A program made the position numbers and the translations under genes. 64,000 nt of DNA from Progne subis subis. Taxonomy: Eukaryota > Chordata > Aves > Passeriformes > Hirundinidae. Of this stretch, positions 10,323-20,045 are shown piece by piece. Numbering within the stretch: the first letter of the stretch is position 1; every line of letters starts with the position of its first letter. The notes beneath the pieces are model-generated. The model was not told the DNA's origin. It saw only the letters and a program-made list of their open reading frames with translations, and made no database searches. The stretch covers positions 1 through 64,000 of the forward strand of contig JAKJHU010001563.1 of the NCBI GenBank assembly GCA_022316685.1, in the 5' to 3' direction.

Positions 10323-10768
10323 TCTGCTGTTCACAAACAGAGAAGGGCTGGTGGGAGATGTGGTGCTCAGAGGCTGTTTGGGGCACAGTGACCATGAAAT
10401 TACTGAGTTTTCATATATTCTGTGAAAGAAGGAAGGGCAACCTCAAAACTTCCACACTGGACTTAGAGAGAGCAGACTTGGGCATATTCAGGATACAGAT
10501 TTGGGGAGTACTGAAACAAGTACTGATTTTTTTAAGAAAATCAGCCCTAAAAAACAAGGGTATCATGGAAGGATGGACATACTTCAAGAAAGAAATCTTG
10601 AAGGAGAAGAGCAGGCAGTCCCGGCATGCTGAATGATGATCCAGAGAGGAAAACGACTGGCCTGGCTGGGCATGGAGCTTTTGCAGAAACTTAGGAGAGA
10701 AAAAGAAGGTGCATCATCTTTGGAAAAAGGGAAATGCAACTCAGGAAAAGTTTAAGGATGTTGTTAGG
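10323..10768 (+). mobile_element. CR1 LINE fragment truncated by the ERVL provirus
   Basis: Begins with the end of the CR1 endonuclease region (FTNREGLVGDVVLRGCLGH) and continues as the linker toward reverse transcriptase, ending at the ERVL LTR. The same endonuclease phrase is present at 54,100-54,200 in the long right-hand CR1. No CR1 continuation is found on the far side of the provirus at 17,389. Confidence 0.85.
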
Positions 10769-11432
10769 TGTCTTGGTTTGAAAAGACAGGTGTCTGCTAA
10801 GGAGAGGCAGGCCTCTCTAGGAAATGAGGAATTCAAATCCTTCCCTCCGTGTTATTATAATTTGGAAGATTAAAAAAAACTTTTCAGTCAGAGCTATGGG
10901 GAAAAGGAATAACAGTCCTTTACTAGTAAATATAACAGGACAGACAAACAACAACAGCACTTATAATAATAGTAAACAGAACAAGAACCCCAAGGGCAAA
11001 CGGTGGAAACTCCGGCGCTGATGGCTGGAAGCCGGGCGTGGTGGACTGTCCTCAGCAGGCAGGGTGGTGCCCTGCAGATGAAGTGGTCAGTGCCGGAGAA
11101 GCTGCAGCGGCTGGACCCGGCTGACCCAAAATCCAGCAGGACAGCGAAGAAACTCCGAATTCCTGGGCGCTCCAACAGATGGTAGAATTCCCAGGACCAG
11201 ACTCCTCCGTTAACCGTGGACTCCAGGCAGCCAGCAGTTGCCTGAACTGTGCTCCCTGGAAAACTGAGAGCCCTGAGCCCACACCTCAGCTCTCCCGGGA
11301 GCCTCCTCCCTTCCCAAAACCAAGTGATCAACTTCTTTGTCCGGTTAAGCACCGCTTAACTATCAGTACTTAAAAGTCTCCTAGCAACTCATGGGGGGGG
11401 AAAAATTCTACAGGAGAACTTAACCCTCAACA
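10769..11432 (-). repeat. 3' LTR of the ERVL provirus
   Basis: Pairs with 16,711-17,388 over its length. Plus-strand ends are TGTCTTGG and CTCAACA. A purine-rich tract lies just internal on the minus strand (around 11,433-11,460, GGAAAAATTTCGGGGTGGATAA split). The two LTRs differ by small indels and a moderate number of substitutions, so the insertion is not recent. Confidence 0.9.
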
Positions 11433-11466
11433 TTATCCACCCCGAAATTTTTCCCACACCAACAGA

Positions 11467-12337
11467 TTATATTGAATTTAAACCTTTAAATAATATACAT
11501 ATATATATACATGTGAATATAAATACAGACACAGTCACAGTGTTCACCGAAAAAACAAGGTCCCCTTGAGGTATGCAGCAGGTCTCTCCATCCTTTTGCA
11601 TCACCCACCATGTGCAGCTAGGTCCCTGAGCAAAAACAACCCCAGGAGCGGGACTGTCTTTGTTGGAGGCAGAATTAATCCAAACAGTTTTTCCCAGCAT
11701 TCTTCTCATGTGTACTACTGGAACTTTATCTCCATCTCTTGTTCCCAGGGGCTCAGATTGGGCGGGGCTTGCTCGGTTGGTAGAACCTCGAGTGTTCACT
11801 AACCAGGTGGCCTTTGCTAAATTAATCTCCCAGTTCTTGAAAGTCCCCCACCCAGTGCCTTCAAAGTGGTTTTAAGCAGGCCATTGCATCGTTCAACTTT
11901 CCCGGCTGCTGGCGCATGATAAGGAATATGGTACACCCACTCAATGCCATGTTCTCTAGCCCAGGTGTTTATAAGGCTGTTCTTGAAATGAGTCCCATTG
12001 TCTGACTCAATCCTCTCAGGGGTACCATGTCTCCACAGGATTTGCTTTTCAAGGCCCAGGATGGTGTTCCGGGCAGTAGCATGGGGCACAGGGTAGGTCT
12101 CCAGCCATCCAGTGGTGGCTTCCACCATGGTCAGCACATAGCGCTTGCCTTGGCGGGTTTGGGGAAGGGTGATGTAGTCAATCTGCCAGGCTTCCCGTAC
12201 TTATATTTGGACCATCGCCCGCCATACAATAGGGGCTTCACCCGCTTGGCTTGTTTGATGGTAGCACACGTCTCACAGTCATGGATACCTGGGAAATACT
12301 GTCCATGGTTAGATCCACCCCTCGGTCTCGTTCCCAC
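11467..12337 (-). pseudogene. ERVL integrase, frameshifted
   Basis: Encodes the DNA-joining enzyme of the element. The zinc-binding pair Cys-x2-Cys (CETC) is at about 12,280 and its His partners lie in the upstream frame. The catalytic core shows Asp in SDNGTHF and Glu in GKVERCNG, two of the D,D-35-E triad. A further frame (11,467-11,799) carries the Trp- and Val-rich C-terminal DNA-binding part, cut from the core by a stop. Three frames are needed to read the domain, so it is inactive. Fragments overlap slightly with the RNase H frame. Confidence 0.85.
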
Positions 12338-13167
12338 TTATAGGTGGCATCTCTGCCCTGATGGCCTGAGGCATCATGGGCCCATCGAGCTAGGAACAAC
12401 TCTCCCTTATGTTGCCAATCTAAGTCTATCTTTGACACCTCTATCTTTGCAGCTTGTTCTACCTGCTCATTGTTTCGGTGCTCTTCATTAGCCTGACTCT
12501 TGGGGACATGGGCATCTACATGACGGACTTTGACAGGTAGCTTCTCTACCCGAGTGGCAATGTCCTTCCACTCATCTGCAGCCCAGACTGGCTTTCCCCT
12601 ACGCTGCCAATTGGCCTTTTTCCACCTGTCCAGACAACCCCACAGAGCACTGGCCACCATCCACGAATCAGTGTAGAGGTAGAGCTTTGGCCACTTCTCT
12701 CTTTCAGCAATGTCCAGGGTCAGTTGAACAGCTTTGAGTTCAGGAAGCTGGCTTGACCCACCTTCTCCTTCAGTGGCTTGTGCAACCTGTCGTGTGGGGC
12801 TCCATACGGCTGCTTTCCATTCCGGTTCATCCCCTACGATGCGGCAGGAACCGTCAGTGAAAAGAGCATAGCGTGTTTCTTCTGCTGGCAGTTGGTTGTA
12901 TGGTGGAGCTTCTTCAGCACATGTCACTTGTTCCTGCTCCTCTTCATCTGTGAGACCAAAGTTCTCACCTTCTGGCCAGTTTGTAATTATCTCCAAAATC
13001 CCAGGCAATTTGGGTTTTCCAATGCGGGCGCGCTGAGTGATGAGGGCAATCCATTTTGCTCCACGTGGTGTCGGTGGCATGATGGGTGGAGGGAACCTTT
13101 CCTTTAAACATCCACCCCAGCACCAGTAGTCGAGGTGCCAGCAGGAGTTTGTGCTTCGTGCCATCAC
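12238..13167 (-). pseudogene. ERVL RNase H domain and start of integrase
   Basis: A 309-codon frame. The RNase H active-site start FTDGS lies about 100 codons in; the second carboxylate is in YTDSW, and the HVDAH block is the class III version of the conserved His region. The frame then enters the integrase zinc-binding HH segment (HDASGHQG). The RT thumb and connection that should precede it are spread over other frames between 13,168 and 13,640. Confidence 0.88.
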
Positions 13168-13639
13168 CTCTGAGCCGCTTGAACTCCTTCTTAGGCTGAT
13201 AAGATTTCCTTCTCTGTTGGAGTGTAGTTGGCTTCAGATCCTCTGTACCTTCGGCTCCAGAATCCCAGTGGGTCGGCCGTGAGTCTCCCCAGGCACCTTC
13301 TGCCAAGGCTCCAGGACAGGCCATTGTTCCCAGCTGCTGAGTAGAGCACGTTCTTCACATCTGGTCCTGTCCTGACTGGGCCAAGGGCTACTGCATGAGC
13401 AATCTCCTGTTTGATCTGGGCAAAGGCTTGTTGCTGTTCAGGGCCTCAGTGGAAATCATTCTTCTTGCGGGTGACCAGGTAGAGAGGGCTCACAATCTGG
13501 CTGTACTCAGGAATGTGCATCCTCCAGAATCCTATGGCGCCTAGGAAAGCTTGTGTTTCCTTCTTGCTGGTCAGTGGAGACATTGCAGTGATCTTATTGA
13601 TGACCTCAGTGGGAATCTGCCGCCATCCATCTTGCCACT

Positions 13640-14383
13640 TTACTCCCAGGAACTGGATCTCTCGGGCAGGTCCTTGACCTTGCTCTGCTTGATGGCAAAA
13701 CCAGCTTTCAGGAGAATTTGGATGATCTTCTCTCCTTTCTCAAACACTTCCATTGCCGTGTTCCCCCACACAATGATGTCATCGATATACTGTAGGTGCT
13801 CCGGAGCCTCACCCTTTTCCAGTGCAGCCTGGATCAGTCCATGGCAGATGGTGGGGCTGTGTTTCCACCCCTGGGGCAGTCGGTTCCAGGTGTACTGCAC
13901 ACACCTCCAGGTGAAAGCAAACAGAGGCCTGCATTCTGCAGCCAGAGGAATGGAGAAAAATGCATTAGCAATGTCAATTGTGGCGTACCATTTTGCTGCT
14001 TTGGACTCCAGCTCGTACTGGAGTTCCAGCATGTCCGGCACAGCAGCGCTCAATGGTGGAGTCACTTCGTTCAAGGCACGGTAGTCCACAGTCAATCTCC
14101 ATTCTCCGTCAGACTTGCGCACAGGCCAGATGGGGCTGTTGAAGGGTGAGTGGGTTTTGCTGACCACCCCTTGGCTCTCCAGCTCACGGATCATCTTGTG
14201 GATGGGGATCACGGCATCTCGATTTGTCCGATACTGTCGGCGGTGCACCGTCGAGGTGGCAACTGGAACTCGTTGCTCTTCTACCTTTAGAAGTCTTACT
14301 GCAGATGGGTTCTCCGACAGTCCAGGCAAGCTATTCAATTTCTTAATGTCCTCTGCCTCCACAGCTGCTATTCCAAAAGCCAC
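13640..14383 (-). pseudogene. ERVL reverse transcriptase (fingers and palm)
   Basis: Readable RT blocks in order: SPFNSPIWPVRK, LTVDYRALNE, YATIDIANAFFSIPL (first catalytic Asp), RLPQGWKHSPTICH and QYIDDIIV (catalytic YIDD). The frame stops shortly after the palm, and the expected thumb continues in another frame. Upstream it is joined to protease only through a stop and a frame change (14,383-14,478). Residues of the active site are intact, so the enzyme was functional when the element inserted. Confidence 0.9.
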
Positions 14384-14477
14384 CTGAGTCCTTTAGAGTC
14401 TTTGTAATAACCATTCCGGAGGAAGTCTATGCCCAAATACACGGGGCCCCTGAGCCAGTCACAATTGGATGTTTCTG

Positions 14478-14666
14478 TCACTCCTTCCCGGTCAGGCTCA
14501 CCTCAGCTTCTAACAGAGTCAATTCTTGTGATCCCCCCGTCACCCCGGCAATGGAAATAGGTTCTGTCCCCACATATTCCGATGGTATCAGTGTACACTG
14601 CGAACCAGTATCAACTAAAGCTTCATATTTCTGTGGCTCTGATGTGCCAGGCCATCGAATCCACAC
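14478..14666 (-). pseudogene. ERVL aspartic protease
   Basis: The signature LVDTGSQCTLIP marks the retropepsin active site. The domain is in the same frame as gag, 18 codons after the gag stop, and ends at a TGA where the family normally reads on toward RT. Confidence 0.82.
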
Positions 14667-14720
14667 CGTCCAATAGACCCGGTTTTCCCGTGCCTCTCCC
14701 TGGCTAGAGGCAGGGCCCCT

Positions 14721-14723
14721 CTA
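14721..14723 (-). promoter_or_regulatory. Gag/pro stop codon, possible readthrough site
   Basis: Gag ends in TAG followed by AGG GGC, and protease continues in the same frame without another stop until after its active site. Mouse ERVL is known to separate gag and pol by a single in-frame stop, so a readthrough role is plausible; it could equally be a later mutation. Confidence 0.5.
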
Positions 14724-16256
14724 GCACCAGTCATTATTCCCTTCCTGGGCATACATGGTAGAGGTTCCTTCACAGGGATCTGACATATCCTCACTTCTAT
14801 AATACCTGGCAGCTTGGTCATGTGATGTTGAGGCTACCTTCATCTTAGTGGAACCCCCTCGGTTAGTGTTTCTCTCCTTGAGCTCACGCACCCGTGCTGC
14901 CAGGGCAGAAGTGGGTTTCCCATGCCACCTTCTCGTGTCTTCCCCATGGTCACTCAGAAAGAACCACAGGTCAGCTCGTGGGGTGTACCCTCTCTCTCTA
15001 GCTGGGGGCCGTTGAGCTCTGACTCTGGGGCCTGTAACTCGCACCGGTGCCACATGGGAACTGTTCCTCCTCATCTTCTCCCTCACCTCCCTTATCTCCT
15101 CTGTCACCTCCTCCATCTTCTCCCTGAGTTCCTTAGCCACGGCAGAGACCTGAGCCTGCATTGGGCTACTGATCATACTCTCATAATTTCTAAATTTGTT
15201 GGCTACAGAACCCACTGTCTCTTGGTTGTTATCAGGATGAATTGTTGCAATGAATGTGGCGTATTGAGACGGTCCTAGAGTTGCCAGATTCCACAGCATT
15301 TGCCCTGTGCACCTGACTTTGTCGGGGTCATTATCACGCTGTCCACCCCTCCCAAAGAGTACCTCCAATACCGCCACTTCTCTCAGCTGTGGGATCCCTT
15401 CCTCAAGGGTCTTCCAGCACATTCTATGATGGTGCTCCTGCATTCTGTCTCTGTGGACAAACCTCTCCCTTACACTCATTAAAAGCCGCTCCCAAAGGGA
15501 AAGGGGCCCTGGCTCCCTTACGAATACCTGATTCACACCTGAGTCCTGGGTCAAGAGTCCCAAATTCCTTGCCTCACTACTATCTAGCTGCACGCCTGTA
15601 CTTATAAGGTCACAGACGCGAACTAACCAGGCTGTATAAGCCTCACGTCCCTGTCGTGCAAGATCTTTTTGCAGATTATGGAGACTTTCATATGTCAGGG
15701 ACTCAGTGATGATCTCAACCTCTGAGTCCCCCGCGGGTTGTGAGGGCCCTCCTTTCTTATCCTTGTTGCCTGGGTGCTCTGATTTCACTTTATACTTCTT
15801 TGTTTCCACAGGGGCCACTGCTGCTGGCTGTGGCTGCCCCTGTGGTTCAGCTGGAACCTGGACGGTTGTAACGTCTGTGGGTTCTGCTGCTGCAGCATCA
15901 GACTCTCCTTTGTCGGGGCAGGGGGAGGGTTTCCCAGCAGCTGGGGCTAATGAGGCTACTACAGGGGAAAGGTACTCCCTCAGCATCTGGCCCATCTCAC
16001 GGATCTCCTTCACCCAATCTGGGTGGTTTATTCCTGAGGCAGGCTGTGGGGCAGGGTCAGGCTGTGGGGCAGGGTCAGGCTGTGGGATGGGCTCAGGTTG
16101 TGGGGCAGGGTCAGGCTGTGGGGCAGGGTCAGGCTGTGGGATGGGCTCAGGCTGTGGGGCAGTATCCTTATTCCCTATGTTAGGTATCAGGGTAGTTATC
16201 CAGGTCAGTCTCCCCTTATCTCTAAATGCTAAACAGAACAGGCATACCAGCAACAC
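14721..16256 (-). CDS. ERVL Gag, long open frame
   Basis: A 511-codon frame encoding the structural polyprotein. The N-terminal part is hydrophobic (about residues 1-12). It is followed by six Pro-Gln-Pro repeats (34-69), a basic linker, a helical capsid-like region (about 190-400) and an Arg/Gly-rich tail. No zinc knuckle is seen, as expected for class III. The first codon of the open frame is not ATG, and the frame stays open upstream, so the true start probably lies in the leader frame with a frameshift between. It is the longest uninterrupted frame of this provirus. Confidence 0.75.
   Translation of the reverse strand: MLLVCLFCLAFRDKGRLTWITTLIPNIGNKDTAPQPEPIPQPDPAPQPDPAPQPEPIPQPDPAPQPDPAPQPASGINHPDWVKEIREMGQMLREYLSPVVASLAPAAGKPSPCPDKGESDAAAAEPTDVTTVQVPAEPQGQPQPAAVAPVETKKYKVKSEHPGNKDKKGGPSQPAGDSEVEIITESLTYESLHNLQKDLARQGREAYTAWLVRVCDLISTGVQLDSSEARNLGLLTQDSGVNQVFVREPGPLSLWERLLMSVRERFVHRDRMQEHHHRMCWKTLEEGIPQLREVAVLEVLFGRGGQRDNDPDKVRCTGQMLWNLATLGPSQYATFIATIHPDNNQETVGSVANKFRNYESMISSPMQAQVSAVAKELREKMEEVTEEIREVREKMRRNSSHVAPVRVTGPRVRAQRPPARERGYTPRADLWFFLSDHGEDTRRWHGKPTSALAARVRELKERNTNRGGSTKMKVASTSHDQAARYYRSEDMSDPCEGTSTMYAQEGNNDWC
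16050..16157 (-). repeat. 18-bp in-frame repeat in ERVL gag
   Basis: Six copies of a 6-residue unit: PQPEPI, PQPDPA, PQPDPA, then the same three again. The 54-bp triplet is thus itself duplicated. It encodes a Pro-rich, acidic linker after the hydrophobic start of Gag. Confidence 0.9.
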
Positions 16257-16282
16257 CAGCCACTGTATGATGTCATTAACAT

Positions 16283-16621
16283 TCAGAGATTTGAACCCTT
16301 CAAAGACTGGTGGGGTAGGCCCAAAGAGCTGGTGAAGGGTTGGGAAAAAATTTCCCCCGGTGTCCTTTCTTCACAGTAGGTACCGTTGTTAAAGTAACCC
16401 CAGAAACACACAGTTAGTGTATGATAACCCTGAATCCATGTGCCTGCCTTCCAGAGGAAATTAAAAATCCACGATTTCCTCACTTCGTTAACCCATATAG
16501 CAAACTGGATGACAGCCACAGTAGCCTTAGTTACAGGGCCCATGTTTAGACAAGGGCCTGCAAATGGGAGGAATACGGCCACACCCACATGCCACCCAAA
16601 CCAGACAAAGGCAGACCACAT
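16283..16621 (-). CDS. Hydrophobic leader ORF upstream of ERVL gag
   Basis: A 112-codon ATG frame between the primer-binding site and gag. It has a first hydrophobic block (FVWFGWHVGVAVFLPFAG), a second (ATVAVIQFAIWV) and a possible third (LTVCFWGYF) followed by an NGT glycosylation motif, so it would be a multi-pass membrane segment. It ends just before the gag frame opens; the gag frame itself begins with another hydrophobic block, and the two frames overlap in register by one base. I infer that it was the N-terminus of a membrane-anchored Gag or a separate leader protein; neither is proven. Confidence 0.5.
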   Translation of the reverse strand: MWSAFVWFGWHVGVAVFLPFAGPCLNMGPVTKATVAVIQFAIWVNEVRKSWIFNFLWKAGTWIQGYHTLTVCFWGYFNNGTYCEERTPGEIFSQPFTSSLGLPHQSLKGSNL

Positions 16622-16687
16622 GATATCCAGTGCACAACAATGTAGGCACTTACAAACTGTTATTCCTTTTTCTCTCAATGCCCTCGT

Positions 16688-16705
16688 GCCCCACGTTGGG
16701 CACCA
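16688..16705 (-). promoter_or_regulatory. Primer-binding site of the ERVL provirus
   Basis: The minus strand reads TGGTGCCCAACGTGGGGC, starting 5 bases inside the 5' LTR. It differs at one position from the tRNA-Lys1,2-type site used by several class II viruses. Confidence 0.7.
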
Positions 16706-16710
16706 AATTC

Positions 16711-17388
16711 TGTCTTGGTTTGAAAAAGACAGGTGTCTGCTAAGGAGAGGCAGGCCTCTCTAGGAAATGAGGAATTCAAATCCTTCCCTCCGTGTTATTA
16801 TAATTTGGAAGATTAAAAAAAACTTTTCAGTCAGAGCTATGGGGAAAAGGAATAACAGTCCTTTACTAGTAAATATAACAGGACAGACAAAAAACAACAG
16901 CAATTTATAATATAATTATAATAGTAAAACAGAACCAAGAACCCCGAGGGCAAACGGTGGAAACTCCGGCGCTGATGGCTGGAAGCTGGAAGCGGTGGAC
17001 TGTCCTTGGCAGGCAGGGTGTGCCCTGGCAGATGAAGTGGGCAGTGCTGGAGAAACTGCAGCGGCTGTACCAGGGTTGACCCAAAATCCAACAGGGCAGC
17101 GAAGAAAACTCCGAATTCCTGGGCACTCCAACAGATGGTAGAATTCCCAGGACCAGACTCCTCCGTTAACCGTGGACTCCAGGCAGCCAGCAGTCACCCG
17201 ATCCATGCTCCCCGGAAGACTGAGAGCCGTGAGTCCACACCTCAGCTCTCCCCGGAGCTTTCTCCCTCCCCCAAAACTAAGTGATCAGCTTCTTTTGTCC
17301 AGATTAAGCACTCTCTAACGATCAGTATTTAGTCTCCTAGCAACTTGTAGGGGGGGGAAAAAATTCTACAGGAAACTTAATCTCAACA
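16711..17388 (-). repeat. 5' LTR of the ERVL provirus
   Basis: Homologous to 10,769-11,432, with the same ends (TGTCTTGG / CTCAACA on the plus strand). It abuts the primer-binding site on the internal side. The outer flank begins with sequence unrelated to the CR1 on the other side. Confidence 0.9.
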
Positions 17389-17744
17389 CTTCTTGATGGA
17401 GAGGTCCAGTGCTACCATTCACGGTATCATGGTGCACATGGGACTGATTGATGCGCATTTTTCAGGGCAGATTCATGCAATGGTGTGGTTTTTCCCTACA
17501 AGACTAGACGACCACCCATGGCAAAAGTAAAAGAATCTGCTCTCTGGCTTCGGGTGGGTTTTTACAGCTTTTATTCTCAAGTCCTGCCCTGCTTTGCTGG
17601 ACTGTCCCGATGACTTGCCGGTGCCAGAGAGACCTTGCCCCTCCCCTGTCGGGGCTTTTTCCCCAGGGGGCAGGGCCCAGAGGCAGGGCCAGAGGCAGCA
17701 CTCAATAAGGGAGAAGCAGGAGGGAACAGGGCTGGGTTACATCT
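17389..17744. mobile_element. Remnants of older retroviral sequence between two proviruses
   Basis: 17,440-17,530 on the plus strand can be read as GLIDAHFSGQIHAMVW, which resembles the GxID...G motif of retroviral dUTPases. 17,540-17,744 on the minus strand looks like an LTR end with AATAAA (about 17,570) ahead of an R-like segment. Both are short, truncated and tentative. Confidence 0.35.
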
Positions 17745-18388
17745 TGTTGGAGTCCAGGGCATTCCTTTGGTTGCCCTGGAGGGTCAGAGACCTGGGCAGG
17801 GGGCTCTGAGACCCCAGCCCAGAGCTCAGAGAGACTCTGGCTTTGATCTCAGTCCATGGGAAAAACTTCCTAAACTGAGAGAGGGTTTGCAGGCCACGGG
17901 AGTGTGAAAAATAGTAGTTTAGTTTATCACAGAGTGAAAAAAATAGTAATTTTAGGTTCATAGCATTGGAGTGAATGGGGACAAGATGGAGAATCTGGGG
18001 CGTTGCCTCCTTCTTCTTCCTTCTCTTCCCTCACTCCATTTCTGCAGTGATGTTGGCACAAAGTAGTTAGTGAGGATTGGGTCAGTGTATAGATGACCTT
18101 TTTAGTAATAGTGATAGACATTGGTAAGAAATAGTAAATAATGAAACACGTAGTAATTAGTATAAAAGATTAAGGACTGCCCAGCTCGGGGGGAGACGTG
18201 AGAAGTCCATGCAGCTGCAAACATCATGTTGGACTGTGAGAAATTTGTAAGATAAGAACAATAAACGAAAAATGCAACCTTGAAAAATCTACACCTGAAG
18301 ACTCTGTCTCTTCCTTCGGCTTGGCTCGGAGCTGTGCAGGGGGGAAAGGGACCCTGAAACCACCTGAATGTTGGGGAAGCCCCCGACA
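17745..18388 (+). repeat. 5' LTR of the class II ERV
   Basis: Ends are TGTTGG and CCGACA. A TATA box TATAAAAG is at 18,161, a polyadenylation signal AATAAA at 18,260, with the R/U5 segment following. It is near-identical to 26,661-27,306 and matches the solo LTR at 231-876, which shows the family makes a 6-bp TSD. Confidence 0.95.
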
Positions 18389-18488
18389 TCTGGCGTCCCT
18401 GGCTGCGCGAAAGAAACACCTGGCTTCTCTGAGTGAGTGGGCAGAAACATCTAGTGTCCCTGGCCGGACAACATCTGGCATCCCTGAC
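18386..18488 (+). promoter_or_regulatory. Primer-binding-site region with three PBS-like copies
   Basis: Directly after the LTR is ACATCTGGCGTCCCTGGC (18,386). Variants follow as ACATCTAGTGTCCCTGGC (18,447) and ACATCTGGCATCCCTGAC (18,471). The first is in the correct place for a primer-binding site (TGGCGTCCCTGGCTGCGC). I cannot assign its tRNA with certainty. The other two look like duplicates of LTR end plus PBS. Confidence 0.6.
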
Positions 18489-18782
18489 TCGCACTCCTGA
18501 AAAGGAGCACCGAAAAAAGGTCACAAAACCTCTGCAGAAAAATCAAAAGCTCCCAGAACATCAAACTGCCAGGCCGAGATCTCCGGAGAACAAAAACACC
18601 TGTTTGGCCAAAAGAAGAAACCTCGTTCCACTTTGTCCCAGACGACGGCTTTCCAGGGCCCAGGAACCCGTCATCCTGAGATCTGCTGGACAGACATCGG
18701 GACATCTCTGAGACAAATTGGACCAGAGCTGCAGCAAACCTTTGTATTGGTAAGACCAGTGAGATTCAGAATACACCACACC

Positions 18783-19256
18783 ATGGGAGGGACAACATCG
18801 CAAGAGAGAATTATTATATTGGAACAGTTAAAAGAAATAATATCAAAATACAATATAGCGCTGAAAGATAAGGAGCTCCGAGCCCTAATGTTATGGGTCA
18901 AATGTAACTATTCACAATGTGAGACCCAGTTTCTTTTTGAGCCAGGTTTTTGGCAGGAAGCGAACAGAAAACTTTATGATAATGCCACAAGAAAAGATAA
19001 AATTGCCGCAAAACTTTTGTCGGCTGGGAGAATTATGTTAGAAGTTATAACAGAATATAGCAGGGAAGCGTCCGGGGTTGGACACCTGCCAAGCAAGCAA
19101 AGGGAGGTTAGCACGGAGCCAGAAGAGATAGCCATGCTAACTCCAGGATTGACACATCCCCCAGGGGAAAGAGAAGGGGGAGGGGAAAGAACAAACTATC
19201 TCAAGGTCCAACAGAAAGCTCATCAAAAGCCCCAAAATTGGTTCCAGGAGAAATGA
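18783..19256 (+). pseudogene. Gag N-terminus (matrix domain), class II ERV
   Basis: Starts at ATG in CCATGGG, giving Met-Gly-Gly, a consensus for N-myristoylation and membrane targeting. The following ~100 residues form a helical matrix-like domain (ISKYNIALKDKELRALMLW). The frame ends in TGA at 19,254. Gag resumes in the same frame only at about 20,046, so the matrix-capsid linker has suffered frame changes. Known betaretroviral Gag proteins begin the same way; assignment to matrix rests on position and the Gly2. Confidence 0.8.
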
Positions 19257-20045
19257 AGCTTCTGATCCATCCAACAGAGCAGGAGGATTTGGACATGCTT
19301 TTCTTTGAAGCAATCCAAGAACAAACCCCACATTCGCACACGGAGGTGGGGGGAAGAACTCCACCTAGAAGTCCCTTTACCCCTCCAGAGTCACCGCAGC
19401 GACAAACCCCTCCTTCGCCATTGCTCCTTTCCTTCCCGTGGGAAAACCGGGTGCGGGTGGAGAGGACGGGGGGGCGAAAGAGCAGGGGCGAGTGCCATCA
19501 GAACCGCGGAGGGGGAGCGAGACTGCGCGGGAGAGCGAGACCGCGCGGGGGGGCGAGGCCGCGCGGGGAGCCGAGGCGGCGGGACGCGACGGGACGCGAT
19601 TGCAAGGCGCATCGGGAGACAGAGGCGCGGATCGCCGGGAACAGTCCGTGGGGGATGGGGCCGCGGCGGGGGAGGGCTCGAGAACGGGCCGAATACTACA
19701 AACCCCAGAAATCCTTGCGGCCGGTCCAGGCGCAGGCGCGACAAGGGCAGGGCAAAGCCCGAGGCGCGTTCCTCTTCGGGGGGGGGCTGATTCCGATGAC
19801 GAAAGAGACGGGGCGGACCTTGAACGTGAGATAGGGCGGGGTATCCCGCCGGAGACCGCCGGGCCGAGGTCGGCAGGGGCGGGGCCAGCGGAGACGGAGC
19901 AGGCAGGGACGGGGCGTGGCCGAGGCGGGGAGAGTCTGAGGGTACCACCCCCAGGCAGCCGGGGCTGCGGAGCCTGATCACGTCCACGGGCAGCTATGAT
20001 CCTGAGCCGCCTGCGTGCGGTGATCCAGGGACAGCTGCTGAGGTA
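19257..20045 (+). pseudogene. Broken middle of gag with a CpG-dense insert
   Basis: Two overlapping frames (19,238-19,834 and 19,438-19,977) cover this stretch, each open over part. From about 19,440 to 19,980 the sequence is extremely rich in CpG and in GCGGGG-like motifs, quite unlike the A-rich gag on both sides. The encoded residues are Arg, Gly, Glu and Ala-rich with no domain. It could be a mutated Gag linker or sequence acquired from a host CpG island. Confidence 0.55.

Larger units (their letters stand above)
10769..17388 (-). mobile_element. Class III (ERVL-like) endogenous retrovirus, no env
   Basis: A 6.6-kb provirus with two LTRs and, on the minus strand, leader, gag, protease, reverse transcriptase, RNase H and integrase. 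Integrase runs almost directly into the 3' LTR and there is no env, as is usual for ERVL. Gag lacks a zinc knuckle, and the RT active site is YIDD. Gag and protease share a frame separated by one stop. Several stops and frameshifts make it non-functional. The flanks do not form a TSD (TTAGG on the left, CTTCT on the right), and CR1 sequence on the left side does not resume on the right. Confidence 0.9.

Noticed and set aside
9638..10636. 332-codon open frame on the plus strand
   Set aside because: It crosses from GC-rich low-copy sequence into CR1 coding sequence and has no domain; frames on the other strand are equally open there.
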